Shown one piece after another: positions 38,672-49,049 of a stretch of DNA of 64,000 bases. How positions within the stretch are numbered: position 1 is the stretch's first letter; each line of letters starts with the position of its first letter. This DNA comes from a virus. The position numbers were made by a program, and so were the translations under genes. The notes beneath the pieces were generated by a model, which had not been told where the DNA came from, did not search any database, and worked only from the letters and a program-made list of their open reading frames with translations. The stretch spans positions 1 through 64,000 of the IMG/VR virus record IMGVR_UViG_3300046804_004104. One strand, given 5' to 3'.

Positions 38672-38689
38672 TCTGATAAATATATCAGA
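38672..38689 (+). promoter_or_regulatory. Late promoter GATAAATA inside a perfect hairpin
   Basis: GATAAATA at 38675-38682 matches seven of eight bases of the T4 late motif. It is embedded in TCTGATA-AATA-TATCAGA, a perfect 7-bp stem with a 4-base loop. It starts 48 bases upstream of the fibre ATG. Start of late transcription would fall at or just after the 3' arm. Any transcript from upstream would carry the hairpin, while late transcripts would not. Confidence 0.6.
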
Positions 38690-38719
38690 AGAAATAGTAA
38701 TTTTGAGTCGTATAGTACT

Positions 38720-41700
38720 ATGACTAAGCAGGTACAACTAAGAAGGGGAACAACTGCAGAACATGCAATATTTACAGGGGCAGAAGGCGAACTAACTATT
38801 GATACCACTTTAGATATTGCGGTAGTCCATGATGGAACTACTGTTGGAGGTCGCCCTCTAGTTGGTGCAGCTGCGACACAGACAATAACAAATAAAACTG
38901 GTGTTGGAATTGGAACCAGTTCTTTACAAGATCAAAACGAACTTAGAGTCATAGGTGATGTACGAGTAAAAGGTGATGTTAACTCTAGAAGTCTTACTGT
39001 AAGATATGAAGATCCCATTCAGAGATCCGGTATCTTAACAGGAACTTCTTCAAATAAAATAATTGGCGTAGCGACTAATAATATTAGAGTTGGATATGCT
39101 GTAAGTGGTACATATATTGGTTCAGGTGTATCTGTAACTTCATTAGGAATAGGTACAGTATATCTTGCAATAGGAACAAATACTACTAATGTAACAAATG
39201 ATTTTAGTGGAGTATCAACTGGTAATTTTCTAACAAGTAATGGAACTACAATTATTGGAGTTAATACTGCTTTAGTTTCTGTAGGATATGGTGTAAGTGG
39301 AACAGGAGTTTTGTCCAATACAACTGTAACTGGTATTTCTAGTCTTAATGGTGGTTTGGTAACTATTTCCCAAGCTTCTACGGGAACTCTTGGTATTACA
39401 ACAAGAACTGGTACTTCATCTGGTATTGGTACAACATCAATTACTAGCATAACAACAACATCTCTTGCACTTGGAGATTATGTTGATTATCCTGGATCGG
39501 CGGGCGTTGCAACTATTACTTCAATTGGAGTCAACCAAATTAATGTTTCTGTAGGTCTAGGTACATCTGGAAGTACATCATTTACTTTCTCAAGAGTTGT
39601 AAATTTTGCATTCATTAATCTTGGATTTACAACTGATTTTGCTTTTGTTGATCCTTACATGGGCCAAGCAAATATTGATGTTCTTAATGTAAATAATGCC
39701 ACCATCCAACAATTAAATCTAACACAATTGAATGGTGGAGATTTAAATCTTAATTCCACAAATACAAATATAGCTAAAATTAACAGTGGTATTATTACAA
39801 CTGCTTATATTGATGCCGGTAATATTAATGTAGGTATTGCAACGACAATGATCGTTGATAATAATTACATGAATGTTGGCATTGCAACAACTATGGTTGT
39901 AACTGCGGCTAATTTAGATTTAGCGTATGTTAATGTTGGTATTGGAACTACAGTTGGTATTCAGAGCGCAAGACTGGATAATGCGTATATTTCTGTTGGT
40001 ATTGGAACAACTGTTGGCATTCAAAGTGCAAGATTGGATAATGCTTATACTTCTGTTGGTTTAGCTACATACTTCAATGTAACTGGATTTACTACAATTG
40101 CAAATTATGTTAATGGTGTCTATGATCCAAATAGTAATGTTACTATTGGTGTAGGAAAACCATATAATGTTGCAACTGTTGTAGGTACATTAGGGACATC
40201 TTATAGTGGAGTTGGAACAAATTTTATAGCGGGAGTTGGAACAGATAGAATTACGGGCATTTCTACTAATAAAATCGTAAGATCTATTCAAGCGACTGGA
40301 GTTGCTACTGAGTATAGTACTGGAACTTATGTAAGTGTCGCTTCAACTACTAATGGATCTGGTACTGGTGCAAGATTTAATCTGACTGTTTCTGGTGGAG
40401 ATATTACAAGTATTAGTGTAGAAAGAGGTGGTTCTGGGTACTTAATTGGAGATAGAATTTACTTAAATGCATCAGCTACTGGAATTGGATTAACTCCTCC
40501 AACTCTTGGAATAAGTTCAATTAAAGTTATTACTGTTACCGGAGTTTCTACATTAGGTGTAGGAAACGATATTTCTGGAAATTATGTTCAATATGGTACG
40601 GTAATTTCTGGTATAGAAACTGGAGTAGTTCTTTTATCTCAATATACTACAAATACGACAGTAAGTTCTAATCAATCCTTTGTAAGTGGACCAAAGAGTA
40701 CTATTAATCTTGATGTTACTGGAAATGCGAGAGTTACTGGTATTCTAACAGTTGGTGTCTCTTCAATCACACTTGATGGTGGTACTTCTCAAATTACAGG
40801 TGTTGATCAAATAAGATCTAGGGAGTTCAGTGCATCTCAAAGGGTTGTTGTAGATTATCCTATTGTTACAACTTACACTGGTACTCTTGCTTATGCAAGT
40901 ACAACTATAATCACTGGAGTTGCAACTGCAAATATTCAAGTAGGCTATGCAGTAACAAATGATTATTTACTTCCAGGAACTGCTGTTGCAGCAATTGGAA
41001 ATAGTTCTATTACTATAACTGGTTTTGCACAGAATGTTGCTCCAACACAAACAACATCCGGTTATATTGAGAGCGTAAACGGAAACAAAATTGCAGGTGT
41101 CAATACTTCCAACATATTTGTTGGTTCTGCAGCTACTGGAACTTATATTCCAAATGGAACTACAGTTTCAAGTATTGGAATTGGATCAATAACTCTTTCT
41201 GCAAATACAACTTCTCCTGTTGGGGAAAAGGTATATCAGGGTACTTTATCAGCAACAGGCGTAAGTACTATTACTGGTATTGCTACATCAGGAATAGTTG
41301 CTGGTGAAAATGTATATGCAGCTAATTATATTTTACCTGGAACTACCGTTGTTTCTGTTGGAAGTAGTTCAATTACTTTATCACAACCACCTTCACAAGT
41401 TGGTGTAGTTACACAAACATATGCATTTAGAAAAATTGATACCTATCAATTTGTTTATGCTGCGGGGGCTGTTGTAACAGATGCATTCTATTTTGAAGAT
41501 GCATACTCTGGTATTAGTACAATTCCTAACTTAAAAGGTAGAAACCTTATATTTAGTGGTATTGGTAGTTTTGATACTGTTATTGCTGATACAACCATTA
41601 TTACTTCGGGTCTGATTGTAGAAAATATCAATGTTCCTGGAGTTGGTACAATCGGTGTACTTGAAGCCTCAGTTGGAGTTGTTACTGATATAAGTGGTAC

Positions 41701-44700
41701 TAATATTAGTTATAGTGGAATTGGATCTATTGGAAATGTTAAGATCGGTTATGGAAATACGGACTTCCTCGTTACAGGTAATGCAAGAATTACTGGAGTT
41801 CTTACCGTAGGACAAGGTAGTGTAACAATTAGTGGTAATAATAACGAAATTGTTGGTGCAAGTAATCTAAATTCTCGTTCTGGTATTGTTACCTTCTTGG
41901 AAGGATCTAACTTAAATTATACTGGCGTTTCAACTCTCAATAAAGTAGGACTGTCAACATTATCATTTGTTGGAGTTAATACTCAAACATTACTTCCAAA
42001 TGATGTTACATTTAAATTATCTCCTGCAGGTATTGCTACTAACTATACTCTAACTCTCCCACCCGATCGTGGTAGAGATGGTATGGTTCTTACCGTTGAT
42101 ACCTTTGGTAATCTTGGATTTGCCACTGCAGGTTTATACGAGAATAGAATTTATGTTTCTGCAGCAAATGGTAGTGATACTTATGACGGTAAGACAAGAC
42201 CAGTCAAAACTATTAAAAAGGCTGCTCAATTAGCGTCGTTTGAATCATTTGTACTTCCTGGAGGAAGATATCTTGATGCGGCTAATCTATTAACACTTAA
42301 TAAATCATTCATTCAAGATGAGGTTGTTGGATTTGTAACCGCAACATATCCAGGAATCACCACTTCCGCTGGTTATGCTACCAGTACATGCAGAAGAGAT
42401 GTTGGATATATTGTTGACGCTCTTGCATATGACCTAACCTATGGTGGTAACTCTAAGTCCGTTGGTGCCGGTGTTTCTTATTGGTTAGGAGTTGGTGGAA
42501 CAAGTTATGTAGAAGGAGAAAGAATTGAAACCGCTGATGCTTTCTCACACATCGTAGATATTTCTAAGTACATCATCAATAATGTAACGATTGCAGATCC
42601 AGGTGGAAGATATGATGATGCTTCTAGATTACTTACTCTAAACAAAAATTACATCGCTGCAGAAGCAGTAGGATATGTAACTGCAATTTATCCAGGATTA
42701 CTATCTAATCCAACTTATAGTAGGACTAAGTGTATTAGAGATGTTGGATACATTGTTGACGCTCTTGCATATGATGTTAAGTATGGAGGTAACTATAAGT
42801 CTGTAGGAGCTGGTGTTTCCTATTGGAGTGGTCTTGGCACAAGTTATGTTACTGGTGAACAAGTAGAAACAGTCGCGGCATTTAGATATATCGCAGGAAT
42901 TTCTAGTTATATTATTAATAACATAACAGTTCCAGTATCATATCAGGTTGGTGTAGGATCTACCGCACAGGTTAAGGATCTTAGTATTGCTTATGATCCT
43001 TTGGCAAATCCTGTTGGATATGCTACTACTGGATGTGCAAATGTTCGTTCAAACATCAATAACCTTGTTGGTATTATTACTACTATTGTTGGCCAAGGTG
43101 TAAGTTTTGCTCCAGCAATCAATAGACCAGTTGGTTTATACCAAACAGCATCCTTCCAATCTTATGATCTAACCATTGCTTATGATGAATCGGTTGGACT
43201 ATTCTACACATCAACTGCTTGTGCTGATGTCCAATCTTCTATTGCAAGTTTAGTTGGAATTATTACCTCAATTGTAGGATTGGGAACCACTGCTGCTCCA
43301 ACGGTAACCACTCCAACAAGTAAGTCACAACCCGTTGCTATTATTGTAGAGGCTGGAGAATACGAAGAAGATAACCCAATTATTCTTTATGAAGATGTTG
43401 CAGTTATTGGTGATAACCTCAGAAACACTATTATTCGTCCTCTAAATGCGGGTAAGGATCTTCTAAGAGTTAGAAATGGTTGTTACCTAACTGGTTTTGC
43501 CATGAAGGACTATGCAGATGCTGCAGGTGTTCCTCAGTTTACATTTGATAACGCAGTTGCATTTGACGATCCGGAGGATCCTTATGTATCTAGAGCCGGT
43601 TATGCTGTAAAGACTGGTAAATCTGTAATTACAAGATCTCCATATATTCAAAACTGTTCCATTCTATCTTTCTTAGGTGCGAACGGAATGTTAGTTGATG
43701 GTTCTAAGGTACTTTCTCCAAACATTCCAATTATTCCAGAAGAAGCAGAATTAGCTCCAGACCAGATTCAACCAGAACAAGGTAAGTCCATGGTTGCTGC
43801 GGCCTTTACCATGGTATCCTTTGGTGGTATTGGTTGGCGTGTTATTAACGATGGTTATTCTCAGGTTGTTTCTTGTTTCCAAATCTTCTGCCGTTATGGA
43901 TCTCTTGCACAGTCTGGTGGATATCTATCAATTACAAACTCTGCAACTAACTTTGGATACTATGCACTTAGAGCTACTGGATTTAATGCAAATTCATTTG
44001 TGTTTGACCGTGGTAGAGTTGCTGCTACTGGTACTGCTGGTGGATATCAGACACTTGTAGCAATTGGTGTTGGTAGAAGTGAACAGGACCTTTATGTTAC
44101 AAGATTCTTTAATGATTCATTCTCAGATCAAACAGCAAACTTCAAACCACTCGTAGTAACAAAAGAGTTTAATGCGGCAACAGATGTTGACATTAATAAT
44201 AACATATTCAACATTACCGCTCACGGATTTAACAATGCAGATTCGGTAGTATATCTTGGTGACGAAGGTGTAATTCCCCCAAGAGTCATCGGCGGTCTCG
44301 TAAACCAAAACCAATATTATATTCAGGTTATTGATACCAATTCCTTTAAGGTATATGAGGACAATAGTTTCACAAGACTAGTAGATCTAACTTCAACAAC
44401 TACAGGTATCAACACCTTTACTAAGAATAATCAAGAATTCTATGTAAAAGAAATTATCCCTTCAGGAACACACAATCAATATCAGGCTGTTGGTCTTGCA
44501 TCAACATCTTCAACAATTAGATTTGTATCTGGAAGACAAGTTACTCAAACAGTAACTGGTGGTTCTGCTGTAGGTTTTGCACTAACTTATAATTCTTCAA
44601 CAAGAGTTGTAATACTTTCTGTTGAGGCTATATCTGGAGTAAGAAAGAACTTTGCTGTAACTGGTGGCGCTAATGGAAATATTTCAGATCACAGTCCAGT

Positions 44701-47700
44701 TCCAGTTTCAATTGCCGCAACATCAGTAACAGGTATCTCAACTTATTGGACAATTAACTTCAAAGTTGAATCTACAGTAGCTGGAACACAAATTATTGGT
44801 ATTTCATCTCTACCTGAAACTTATAGAATCCACTTCCACAGACCTTCGATTGTTAACTCGTCTTCTCATACTTGGGAATACTCTGGTTCTGGTATTGACT
44901 ATAATGCTCTACCACAAAACGGTGGTAAGACAGTTACAAGTTCTCAACAGGTTTCTGAACTTGGTGGCCGCGTTTATACATCAGGTACAAACGAACTTGG
45001 AGACTTCTTGATCGGTGATTTCATCACTGCATACAACAGAACTGGTAACATTATCTTCAATAATACTGTAACGATTGGTACTCTTGATTCTATTAGACTG
45101 TCACTGTCTGGTGGTATTCAAATTGAAGAATTCTCTGCAGATGTTGGATTAGGTGATAATGAAATTGGCGGTCCACTGAATAAGAGAGTTTCTACCCAAT
45201 TAGCTGTAAGATCTTTCTTAAGTAATAGACTTGGTTCCTTCATTGATAAAACAGTTTCTACAAATGCTGTTCCATCTGCTGTTGTTCAACTTAACTCCAT
45301 TGGACAAATTAATGCGGACCTCATTCCACCTAAAGTTGTAAATTACTTTAGAACAATTTATGCTGGAGGAAAGACAAGCCTTGCAAATAGAATTCCAGCG
45401 TCAAATATCCAAAGTGGTGACACGGTAGTTGAACCAATCAATGCTTATGTTCTTGTAAGCGATGTTCTCAGTCAGTATATTATTCTTTCAGATTCTGGAA
45501 CATATAATTTCCAAAACGGAGATACTGTAACAGGTACAGTTTCTCAGGGTGGTGCAATAGGTTTAGTAACAACGCCACCATACACTACAGGCGGTGCCAT
45601 TGGATATGGAACAACAGGCCTTGTTAAAGGTGTTGGACTTACTCTAAACACCCTTGCCGGGGGAAGTGGGTACAGTGTTGCTGGTATTTACAGTGGTGTT
45701 CAGGCATTAAGAACCACTGGTATTGGTACAGGAATGTCACTGAATGTTACCGTTAGTGCTGCAGGAACGGTTTCTGCGGTCGCTATTGAGACTGGTGGTA
45801 AGGGATATGCTGTTGGCGATTATGTAACCGTTGCCCCTGCAAATGTCGGTGGTAGAACTGGTGGATCTGACTTTACAATCAGAATCGGAACAGTTGAAAC
45901 AAGACTCTACTTAAAACTTACAAATAATCAGAAGTTCCTTGGATCAACTTCACTACCAGATTATATCTCCGATAGAAATGCAGTTTCAATTTCAACAAAT
46001 GTCAGTGTCGCAACAACCGCAACATTTACTGGAACTTCCTATGATGTTGGTGGATCTGTTGACTTTATTAATGATAGAGTTATTGTTGGCGCATCAAATA
46101 CTATCTTTACTGATGGAGATGCAGTAAGATACTATTCTACAGGTAATGTTGTTGAACCTCTCATTTTACTTGATACTTATTATGTCAAGAGAGTTGGACT
46201 TACTTCCGTAGAATTGTATGACTCATATGCACTTTCTTCTAAGGTCAATTTAACAGCTAGTGGTACTGGATCTCATACTTTAACTAGACTTGGAATTAAT
46301 ACCACTACAGATCAAATTTGTTTCGTAAATCACGGATTTACTCAAGGCGATCCAGTTAAGATTACTGTTGGAAACGGAAATGTAACTCCTATTGGAATTA
46401 CTACCGATGGATTCTACTTTATCGGATCCAGAACAACCAACACATTTACTTTACACCTAACAAGATCTGATGCTTTACTTTCCGCTAATGGTCTTCTCTA
46501 TAATACGGTAGATATTACTGGTGTAGGAACCGCAGGAATTGTATCATTCACAAAACAAAATATTACATATACTTCTACAGTTAATACTTCATCTACAGAT
46601 GAAACTAACTGGGCACTACTTGCAACAAGTACCGTAGATGCGGCAAACATCGTAAGTGGTACAGTTTCACCATCTAGACTTGGTAGTGGTAGTGCAAACA
46701 GCCAAACATTCTTGAGAGGAGATTCTTCTTATCAAAAGGTTGTAATGTCCGTTGGTATTGGTACGACTCAACCAATTGGCGTAACTGCAACCAGTACAGA
46801 TTTTGCTCCCAATGGAGTTGGAATTAATACTTATTATGGTAATGTAAGACTTACTTTAAATAGAGTTTATCCATCACTAGATGTATATTCTACACTTGGT
46901 ATTGCTGCGTTCAAGAACTCTACATTTGGTATTTCTACAACAGGTAGTGGTGAAGTTTACATCAAGACAACCTCTCAGGGTGGTGATGTTGATGCAGCAA
47001 CCTTTAATGGAAACGCTGCTTCTTATTACTTAGATATCAATAATATTATAGGTAATATTCCTATCACCAGAGGTGGTACTGGATTACAAGCTCTGCCATC
47101 TTCAGGTGCGATTCTAATCGGTAATGGTTCTTCTTATAACTTAACTGCAACTCCAACATTTACAGGTTCAATTACATTTGCTGGAATTAGTAATGCGATT
47201 GCAATGCCAGCAAATAGTGATATTACATTTACTACGGGCCCAACTTGGACCGGAGAAAAGGCCGCCAAGATTCAGTATTATAATAGTTCTTTATACTTAC
47301 AGTATACCACCAGTGGTATTTGGAGAAACTCTTCTGGAAGTAATACATTTACTATCGATTCTTCTGGCAATACTACGGTTATTGGAACCCTACAGGGAAC
47401 TAGATTAATTTCCACAATTGCTACTGGAACTGCACCACTCACAGTAACTTCAACGACTCGTGTTGATAATCTTAATGTTCAGTACCTAAGTGGACTTCCA
47501 CTGAATACAAGTGGTCGTGCAAATAATGCAAATGAAGTTGTAAGAACTGATGGTAGTGGTTACATTCAGGCTGGTTGGATTAATACCACCTCTGGTGATC
47601 TTGGAGTTGGAAATCTTTTAGATCGTGTATATTGTTCAAACGATGGTTATGTAAGATATCTTGGACTTACTGACTTTAAACAACAAATAGGATTAAGTGC

Positions 47701-49048
47701 TAAGAATTCTTTCCACAGAAGAGGTTCCACTACTGACTCCAACTATTGGGTTGGTTCTATGGGATGGAGTAATACTGCATCCGCAGGCGCTAATGAAACA
47801 TTCCATGGTGGTTCTGGATTCTTTGATATTTGGTCTGGTACTAACTTCCCATCCGGATTCTCGCATATTCATGGTATTAACATGCTTCACTATACTACCA
47901 ACAGTTTTGGTAGTACTGGAGGAACTGCATATGGTTGGCAATTAGCTACGCAATATGATAGTGATGCTGGTCCATATTGGAGAAGATGTAATGCAGGCAC
48001 CTTCACTGGATGGAGAAAGATCTGGCACGATACTAATGATGGTTCTGGATCTGGTCTTGATGCTGACTTACTTGATGGATATAATTCATCTACATCTGCA
48101 TCTGCAAGTACCGTTGCAGTAAGAGATACTGCTGGTGGAATCTATAATAAGTACTATTATTCTCCAGATCAAGGTGGTAATAGTGGATTATCAAGATCTT
48201 CTTATCCTTATGGATTTGGTTTCCAAGAAACTGGCGCATGGTCGGGTACATATCCAGATTTAGTTCTTCAATATCACACTGGACTAACTCTTGCTGCTTA
48301 TACTGGTTATGATGGGATCAGATTTAAGAGAGATTATAATGATGATACTCTCAACTTCCAGGTTAATGGTAGTTCTAATTATATTTACAAATATGTTTGG
48401 GAGTATACTAATACAAATGGTTACTATTCAGATACCAATAGTGCTCACTGGTATCCAAATAATGCTTCCAGTTATGGATCTTGGAGACAAGATGGTTCTA
48501 GAAATGGTTGGTATGGCACAGCATATAACGCTACAAATACACCAAACTTAATGTTTGATAATGCTGGTAATGGTCGTGGTGGTATTTATTGGGAAGGTGG
48601 TGGAAGATGGGCATTATTCTATGATCATAGTAATAATTCTCTTGGTATTTGTGCTTCTACAACTTCTTCTTCTTATCAATTATATGTTTCTGGTAATGCT
48701 TATGCGACTGGAACAATCACTGCTGCATCTGACGCAAGGAAGAAGACTGAAATTGAAACCGTCACTAATGCACTTGATAAGGTCAATCAACTTCGCGGTG
48801 TAACATATAAGAGAATTGATCTTAAAGAAGATTCTCCTCGTTACGATAAAGTTGAACTTGGTGTAATTGCTCAAGAAGTTGAACCAATTGTTCCAGAAGT
48901 TGTTAGTTATGCGCCTGATGTCGATGAATATGCAGTTGCATATGGAAACTTTGCCGGATTGTTTATTGAAGCGATCAAGGAACAAACCCAGATTATAAAT
49001 AGTTTGAAGGCAGAAATTGAACAACTTAAGAATAAATTAGGAGAATAA
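38720..49048 (+). CDS. Giant tail fibre with C-terminal S74 intramolecular chaperone, 3442 aa
   Basis: Residues 1-50 (KQVQLRRGTTAEHAIFTG then GELTIDTTLDIAVVHDG) are the N-terminal domain common to phage fibres and tropism determinants. A long low-complexity beta region follows. A right-handed beta-helix-like part starts near 1140 (VSAANGSDTYDGKTRPVKTI). It includes C-x-RDVGYIVDALAYD repeats (about 1180-1530) and a pectate-lyase-like segment (about 1538-1797, with VEAGEYEEDNPIILYEDVAV). Then come PITRGGTGLQALPSSGAIL, a knob-type segment near 3087 (NAGTFTGWRKIWHDTND) and ADLLDGYNSS. The last ~110 residues are a Peptidase_S74 chaperone: ASDARKKTEIETV, LGVIAQEVEPIVPEVV and a terminal coiled coil. 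In this family the domain trimerises the fibre and cuts itself off before the Ser of SD, here S3337, releasing about 106 residues. It is the main receptor-binding candidate. Confidence 0.9.
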   Translation: MTKQVQLRRGTTAEHAIFTGAEGELTIDTTLDIAVVHDGTTVGGRPLVGAAATQTITNKTGVGIGTSSLQDQNELRVIGDVRVKGDVNSRSLTVRYEDPIQRSGILTGTSSNKIIGVATNNIRVGYAVSGTYIGSGVSVTSLGIGTVYLAIGTNTTNVTNDFSGVSTGNFLTSNGTTIIGVNTALVSVGYGVSGTGVLSNTTVTGISSLNGGLVTISQASTGTLGITTRTGTSSGIGTTSITSITTTSLALGDYVDYPGSAGVATITSIGVNQINVSVGLGTSGSTSFTFSRVVNFAFINLGFTTDFAFVDPYMGQANIDVLNVNNATIQQLNLTQLNGGDLNLNSTNTNIAKINSGIITTAYIDAGNINVGIATTMIVDNNYMNVGIATTMVVTAANLDLAYVNVGIGTTVGIQSARLDNAYISVGIGTTVGIQSARLDNAYTSVGLATYFNVTGFTTIANYVNGVYDPNSNVTIGVGKPYNVATVVGTLGTSYSGVGTNFIAGVGTDRITGISTNKIVRSIQATGVATEYSTGTYVSVASTTNGSGTGARFNLTVSGGDITSISVERGGSGYLIGDRIYLNASATGIGLTPPTLGISSIKVITVTGVSTLGVGNDISGNYVQYGTVISGIETGVVLLSQYTTNTTVSSNQSFVSGPKSTINLDVTGNARVTGILTVGVSSITLDGGTSQITGVDQIRSREFSASQRVVVDYPIVTTYTGTLAYASTTIITGVATANIQVGYAVTNDYLLPGTAVAAIGNSSITITGFAQNVAPTQTTSGYIESVNGNKIAGVNTSNIFVGSAATGTYIPNGTTVSSIGIGSITLSANTTSPVGEKVYQGTLSATGVSTITGIATSGIVAGENVYAANYILPGTTVVSVGSSSITLSQPPSQVGVVTQTYAFRKIDTYQFVYAAGAVVTDAFYFEDAYSGISTIPNLKGRNLIFSGIGSFDTVIADTTIITSGLIVENINVPGVGTIGVLEASVGVVTDISGTNISYSGIGSIGNVKIGYGNTDFLVTGNARITGVLTVGQGSVTISGNNNEIVGASNLNSRSGIVTFLEGSNLNYTGVSTLNKVGLSTLSFVGVNTQTLLPNDVTFKLSPAGIATNYTLTLPPDRGRDGMVLTVDTFGNLGFATAGLYENRIYVSAANGSDTYDGKTRPVKTIKKAAQLASFESFVLPGGRYLDAANLLTLNKSFIQDEVVGFVTATYPGITTSAGYATSTCRRDVGYIVDALAYDLTYGGNSKSVGAGVSYWLGVGGTSYVEGERIETADAFSHIVDISKYIINNVTIADPGGRYDDASRLLTLNKNYIAAEAVGYVTAIYPGLLSNPTYSRTKCIRDVGYIVDALAYDVKYGGNYKSVGAGVSYWSGLGTSYVTGEQVETVAAFRYIAGISSYIINNITVPVSYQVGVGSTAQVKDLSIAYDPLANPVGYATTGCANVRSNINNLVGIITTIVGQGVSFAPAINRPVGLYQTASFQSYDLTIAYDESVGLFYTSTACADVQSSIASLVGIITSIVGLGTTAAPTVTTPTSKSQPVAIIVEAGEYEEDNPIILYEDVAVIGDNLRNTIIRPLNAGKDLLRVRNGCYLTGFAMKDYADAAGVPQFTFDNAVAFDDPEDPYVSRAGYAVKTGKSVITRSPYIQNCSILSFLGANGMLVDGSKVLSPNIPIIPEEAELAPDQIQPEQGKSMVAAAFTMVSFGGIGWRVINDGYSQVVSCFQIFCRYGSLAQSGGYLSITNSATNFGYYALRATGFNANSFVFDRGRVAATGTAGGYQTLVAIGVGRSEQDLYVTRFFNDSFSDQTANFKPLVVTKEFNAATDVDINNNIFNITAHGFNNADSVVYLGDEGVIPPRVIGGLVNQNQYYIQVIDTNSFKVYEDNSFTRLVDLTSTTTGINTFTKNNQEFYVKEIIPSGTHNQYQAVGLASTSSTIRFVSGRQVTQTVTGGSAVGFALTYNSSTRVVILSVEAISGVRKNFAVTGGANGNISDHSPVPVSIAATSVTGISTYWTINFKVESTVAGTQIIGISSLPETYRIHFHRPSIVNSSSHTWEYSGSGIDYNALPQNGGKTVTSSQQVSELGGRVYTSGTNELGDFLIGDFITAYNRTGNIIFNNTVTIGTLDSIRLSLSGGIQIEEFSADVGLGDNEIGGPLNKRVSTQLAVRSFLSNRLGSFIDKTVSTNAVPSAVVQLNSIGQINADLIPPKVVNYFRTIYAGGKTSLANRIPASNIQSGDTVVEPINAYVLVSDVLSQYIILSDSGTYNFQNGDTVTGTVSQGGAIGLVTTPPYTTGGAIGYGTTGLVKGVGLTLNTLAGGSGYSVAGIYSGVQALRTTGIGTGMSLNVTVSAAGTVSAVAIETGGKGYAVGDYVTVAPANVGGRTGGSDFTIRIGTVETRLYLKLTNNQKFLGSTSLPDYISDRNAVSISTNVSVATTATFTGTSYDVGGSVDFINDRVIVGASNTIFTDGDAVRYYSTGNVVEPLILLDTYYVKRVGLTSVELYDSYALSSKVNLTASGTGSHTLTRLGINTTTDQICFVNHGFTQGDPVKITVGNGNVTPIGITTDGFYFIGSRTTNTFTLHLTRSDALLSANGLLYNTVDITGVGTAGIVSFTKQNITYTSTVNTSSTDETNWALLATSTVDAANIVSGTVSPSRLGSGSANSQTFLRGDSSYQKVVMSVGIGTTQPIGVTATSTDFAPNGVGINTYYGNVRLTLNRVYPSLDVYSTLGIAAFKNSTFGISTTGSGEVYIKTTSQGGDVDAATFNGNAASYYLDINNIIGNIPITRGGTGLQALPSSGAILIGNGSSYNLTATPTFTGSITFAGISNAIAMPANSDITFTTGPTWTGEKAAKIQYYNSSLYLQYTTSGIWRNSSGSNTFTIDSSGNTTVIGTLQGTRLISTIATGTAPLTVTSTTRVDNLNVQYLSGLPLNTSGRANNANEVVRTDGSGYIQAGWINTTSGDLGVGNLLDRVYCSNDGYVRYLGLTDFKQQIGLSAKNSFHRRGSTTDSNYWVGSMGWSNTASAGANETFHGGSGFFDIWSGTNFPSGFSHIHGINMLHYTTNSFGSTGGTAYGWQLATQYDSDAGPYWRRCNAGTFTGWRKIWHDTNDGSGSGLDADLLDGYNSSTSASASTVAVRDTAGGIYNKYYYSPDQGGNSGLSRSSYPYGFGFQETGAWSGTYPDLVLQYHTGLTLAAYTGYDGIRFKRDYNDDTLNFQVNGSSNYIYKYVWEYTNTNGYYSDTNSAHWYPNNASSYGSWRQDGSRNGWYGTAYNATNTPNLMFDNAGNGRGGIYWEGGGRWALFYDHSNNSLGICASTTSSSYQLYVSGNAYATGTITAASDARKKTEIETVTNALDKVNQLRGVTYKRIDLKEDSPRYDKVELGVIAQEVEPIVPEVVSYAPDVDEYAVAYGNFAGLFIEAIKEQTQIINSLKAEIEQLKNKLGE
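42410..42774. repeat. Duplicated CxRDVGYIVDALAYD segment in the fibre gene
   Basis: Identical 23-base tracts at 42410-42432 and 42752-42774, 342 bases (114 codons) apart, encode part of the repeated GYIVDALAYD segment. Each is the core of a roughly 110-residue repeat beginning GGRYxDAxxLLTLNK. The same module, more diverged, occurs in the 4598-residue protein at 16870-18350. Confidence 0.8.
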
Positions 49049-49049
49049 T

